Origin: Fimenecus sp045631075
GTDB taxonomy: Bacteria > Bacillota > Clostridia > Oscillospirales > Acutalibacteraceae
DNA length: 6,419 nt
Direction of reading: 5' to 3'
Assembly: GCA_045631075.1 (NCBI GenBank)
Contig: JAZQUC010000058.1
Location: forward strand, 1 to 6,419
Shown: positions 5,891-6,419 of the stretch, in pieces
Layout of the letters: every line of letters starts with the position of its first letter
Numbering within the stretch: the stretch's first letter is position 1
Made by a program: the position numbers and the translations under genes
Notes under the pieces: model-generated
The model's database searches: none
What the model was told of the DNA's origin: nothing
The model's input: only the letters and a program-made list of their open reading frames with translations

Positions 5891-5901
5891 TACAAATGTT
5901 C
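5890..5901. promoter_or_regulatory. imperfect second LexA-like box
   Basis: On the minus strand the site reads GAAC-ATTT-GTAT, six of eight core positions of the GAAC-N4-GTTC operator. It is preceded by C, giving the CGAAC form favoured in Firmicutes. It shares ten consecutive bases with the perfect box 51 bp away (about five helical turns) and touches the -35 hexamer. It may be an auxiliary operator. Confidence 0.4.
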
Positions 5902-5920
5902 GAATATTTTTATATTTTTA

Positions 5921-5979
5921 GTCCGTTTTTACGGACAGAGTTTGCGGTTTTTAAAAATATTTTTTCAGATTTCTCTGTC
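5921..5979. other. structured AT-rich segment with overlapping alternative stems
   Basis: Two inverted repeats overlap. GTCCGT-TTTT-ACGGAC (5921-5936) is a perfect 6-bp hairpin, and GACAGAG (5934-5940) pairs with CTCTGTC (5973-5979) across 32 bases. They share three bases (5934-5936), so the two stems cannot both form fully in one RNA. The segment lies between the distal NrdR-type promoter and the SOS promoter, and would be in the leader of any transcript from the distal promoter. No U-run follows on the minus strand, so this is not an ordinary terminator in that direction. Confidence 0.4.
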
Positions 5980-5988
5980 TGTATTTGA

Positions 5989-6017
5989 ATATTACCACAA
6001 TATATTGTGGTTGTCAA
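5989..6017 (-). promoter_or_regulatory. second, distal minus-strand promoter with palindromic operator in its spacer
   Basis: On the minus strand TTGACA (6017-6012, perfect -35), a 17-bp spacer and TAATAT (5994-5989) preceded by TGG form a good promoter with an extended -10. The spacer is almost exactly the 18-bp palindrome. A transcript starting near 5982 would have a leader of about 195 bases before the small membrane protein gene, or could make a separate small RNA. Confidence 0.5.
5994..6011. promoter_or_regulatory. NrdR box: NrdR-type operator, 18-bp perfect palindrome
   Basis: ACCACAATATATTGTGGT is a perfect 18-bp palindrome. Its inner 16 bases match the NrdR box consensus ACACWATATATWGTGT at 14 of 16 positions, with only the outermost pair differing. 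NrdR is the ATP/dATP-sensing repressor of ribonucleotide reductase genes and normally binds two boxes about 31-32 bp apart. A degenerate second box is present at that spacing (6027-6042). No ribonucleotide reductase gene is in the window. Another palindrome-binding repressor remains possible. Confidence 0.6.
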
Positions 6018-6038
6018 TATATTTGTGCACATTATATA
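6011..6038 (+). promoter_or_regulatory. possible divergent plus-strand promoter
   Basis: TTGTCA (6011-6016), a 16-bp spacer and TATATA (6033-6038) could drive transcription rightward from the same operator region. Its -10 is covered by the second NrdR-like box. No convincing gene follows within the window, so it would need a gene beyond 6419 with a leader of more than 370 bases. It is weaker than the opposing promoter. Confidence 0.25.
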
Positions 6039-6042
6039 CGAT
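6027..6042. promoter_or_regulatory. degenerate second NrdR-like box
   Basis: GCACATTATATACGAT matches the 16-bp NrdR consensus at 11 positions, mostly in the left half and centre. Its centre is 32 bp from the centre of the perfect palindrome, the helical phasing expected for paired NrdR boxes. AT-rich sequence makes chance matches to the ATATAT core easy, so the support comes from the spacing. Confidence 0.35.
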
Positions 6043-6124
6043 TTTTAACACGAAATTATTAATTTTATAGAAATAAAGATAATTTTTCCATTTTTGTTCG
6101 GTAAATTGGAGTTTATAGGGATGA

Positions 6125-6155
6125 GTGCAGAACGCAAAGTGCAGAGTGCAGAACG
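6125..6155. repeat. short GTGCAGA(ACG) repeats
   Basis: GTGCAGAACG at 6125-6134 recurs exactly at 6146-6155, with a third shorter GTGCAGA at 6139-6145. From memory, such TGCAGA/GCAAAG tracts are scattered in intergenic DNA of Oscillospiraceae and often flank other repeats. They are unlikely to be coding. Confidence 0.7.
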
Positions 6156-6173
6156 TCGGGTCTGCGACGCGAT

Positions 6174-6201
6174 TATATAACAAAACCAATATGGTTATAT
6201 A
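6174..6201. repeat. AT-rich inverted repeat
   Basis: TATATAAC (6174-6181) and GTTATATA (6194-6201) are perfect 8-bp inverted arms around a 12-base centre. The element ends directly where the first TGTAGGG repeat unit begins, so it may be its flank or part of the same insertion. Confidence 0.5.
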
Positions 6202-6292
6202 TGTAGGGCTCGCTGAGTCTCACCTGCCGGTTCGGTCGGTGCTTCTGCTTCGCAGAGGTGTCCACCGGACACCCGCACCCCACAGCGACCCG
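6202..6292 (+). repeat. long palindromic repeat unit (TGTAGGG...CCCG family), copy 1
   Basis: The unit opens with TGTAGGG (6202-6208) and closes with CCCG (6289-6292). Inside these ends CGCTG (6211-6215) pairs with CAGCG (6283-6287). The interior is GC-rich and contains further hairpins such as TCTGC/GCAGA around 6244-6256 and TGTCC-ACC-GGACA (6259-6271). Its ends match those of the two shorter units at 6319-6346 and 6368-6393, so it looks like a long member of the same dispersed family, perhaps a non-autonomous element. Confidence 0.6.
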
Positions 6293-6318
6293 TTGTAGTT
6301 TGAATGTACATTTTGGAA

Positions 6319-6346
6319 CGGGACGATGTAGGCATCGTCCCCTACA
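6319..6346 (-). repeat. palindromic repeat unit (TGTAGGGG...CCCG family), copy 2
   Basis: Read on the minus strand this unit starts TGTAGGGG and ends CCCG. Its core is a perfect 9-bp inverted repeat GGGACGATG/CATCGTCCC (6320-6328 with 6333-6341) with a four-base loop. It faces copy 3 in the opposite orientation across about 20 bases. Confidence 0.75.
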
Positions 6347-6367
6347 ATATTATTAATTTGGTTGGAA

Positions 6368-6393
6368 TGTAGGGGCGATTCAAGAATCGCCCG
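6368..6393 (+). repeat. palindromic repeat unit (TGTAGGGG...CCCG family), copy 3
   Basis: The unit starts TGTAGGGG and ends CCCG, with a perfect 9-bp inverted repeat GGGCGATTC/GAATCGCCC (6373-6381 with 6384-6392) around AA. It shares the ends and the CGAT/ATCG core with copy 2 but differs in the loop and inner bases, so the pairing is conserved while the sequence varies. Confidence 0.75.
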
Positions 6394-6419
6394 AATAAAG
6401 TTACCATCACACTTTGGAA

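Larger units (their letters stand above)
6043..6419. other. gene-free region composed of spacer repeats
   Basis: I see no credible gene on either strand. The first 75 bases are very AT-rich. From 6121 onward the sequence becomes locally GC-richer and consists of a TGCAGA tract, a small AT-rich inverted repeat and three palindromic repeat units listed separately. The longest frame here (minus strand, ending at 5992) is read through the repeat tract and has no ribosome binding site or protein-like composition. Confidence 0.7.

Noticed and set aside
6121..6180. Plus-strand 19-codon frame (MSAERKVQ...) with GGAG nine bases upstream
   Set aside because: It is read through the GTGCAGA repeat tract and has the composition of the repeat; the ribosome binding site match is probably chance.
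5992..6189. Minus-strand 65-codon frame across the NrdR-like site and repeat tract
   Set aside because: It overlaps promoter elements and repeats, lacks a ribosome binding site, and its composition is that of translated AT-rich spacer.
6125..6393. CRISPR array
   Set aside because: Repeats are too short and uneven, spacers are not of constant length, and the units are palindromes in mixed orientation.

Overview
The window is AT-rich DNA from an anaerobic Firmicute, most likely a clostridium of the Oscillospiraceae/Ruminococcaceae type. The reasons are strong AGGAGG ribosome binding sites, a soluble NAD(P)-linked [FeFe]-hydrogenase operon, an ECF transporter S subunit encoded away from its energising module, a Firmicutes-type LexA box, and spacer repeats of a kind I associate with this group. 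The assignment is inference from sequence style; there is no marker gene.

Left part (1-2063, minus strand): the 5' half of a hydrogenase operon. In transcription order it holds a NuoE-like [2Fe-2S] subunit, a small GHKL ATP-binding protein, an HndB-like [2Fe-2S] protein, and the start of the NuoF-like flavoprotein subunit, which runs off the left edge. The genes are tightly coupled (TAATG, ATGA, and a ribosome binding site that runs up to the upstream stop). A promoter and a small leader hairpin lie in front. The catalytic [FeFe] subunit is expected beyond position 1.

Middle part (2064-5504): a vitamin B6 salvage locus. A MocR/PdxR-type regulator (minus) diverges from a plus-strand operon of pyridoxal/pyridoxamine kinase, ECF S component and a compact radical SAM protein of unknown function. 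The regulator probably senses PLP. The S component probably imports a B6 vitamer (inferred from context) and the kinase traps it. The radical SAM enzyme is the unexplained member. A strong hairpin terminator ends the operon and can also serve the convergent gene.

Right part (5505-6419): an 80-residue single-pass membrane protein gene (minus) with an elaborate control region. A near-consensus promoter is followed by a perfect GAAC-N4-GTTC LexA (SOS) box. Further upstream, an 18-bp perfect palindrome matching the NrdR box fills the spacer of a second minus-strand promoter. The last 300 bases hold no gene and are built of dispersed repeats: a TGCAGA-rich tract and three palindromic units sharing TGTAGGG...CCCG ends. 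The most novel items are the putative SOS-controlled small membrane protein with an NrdR-type site upstream, and the radical SAM gene tied to B6 salvage.
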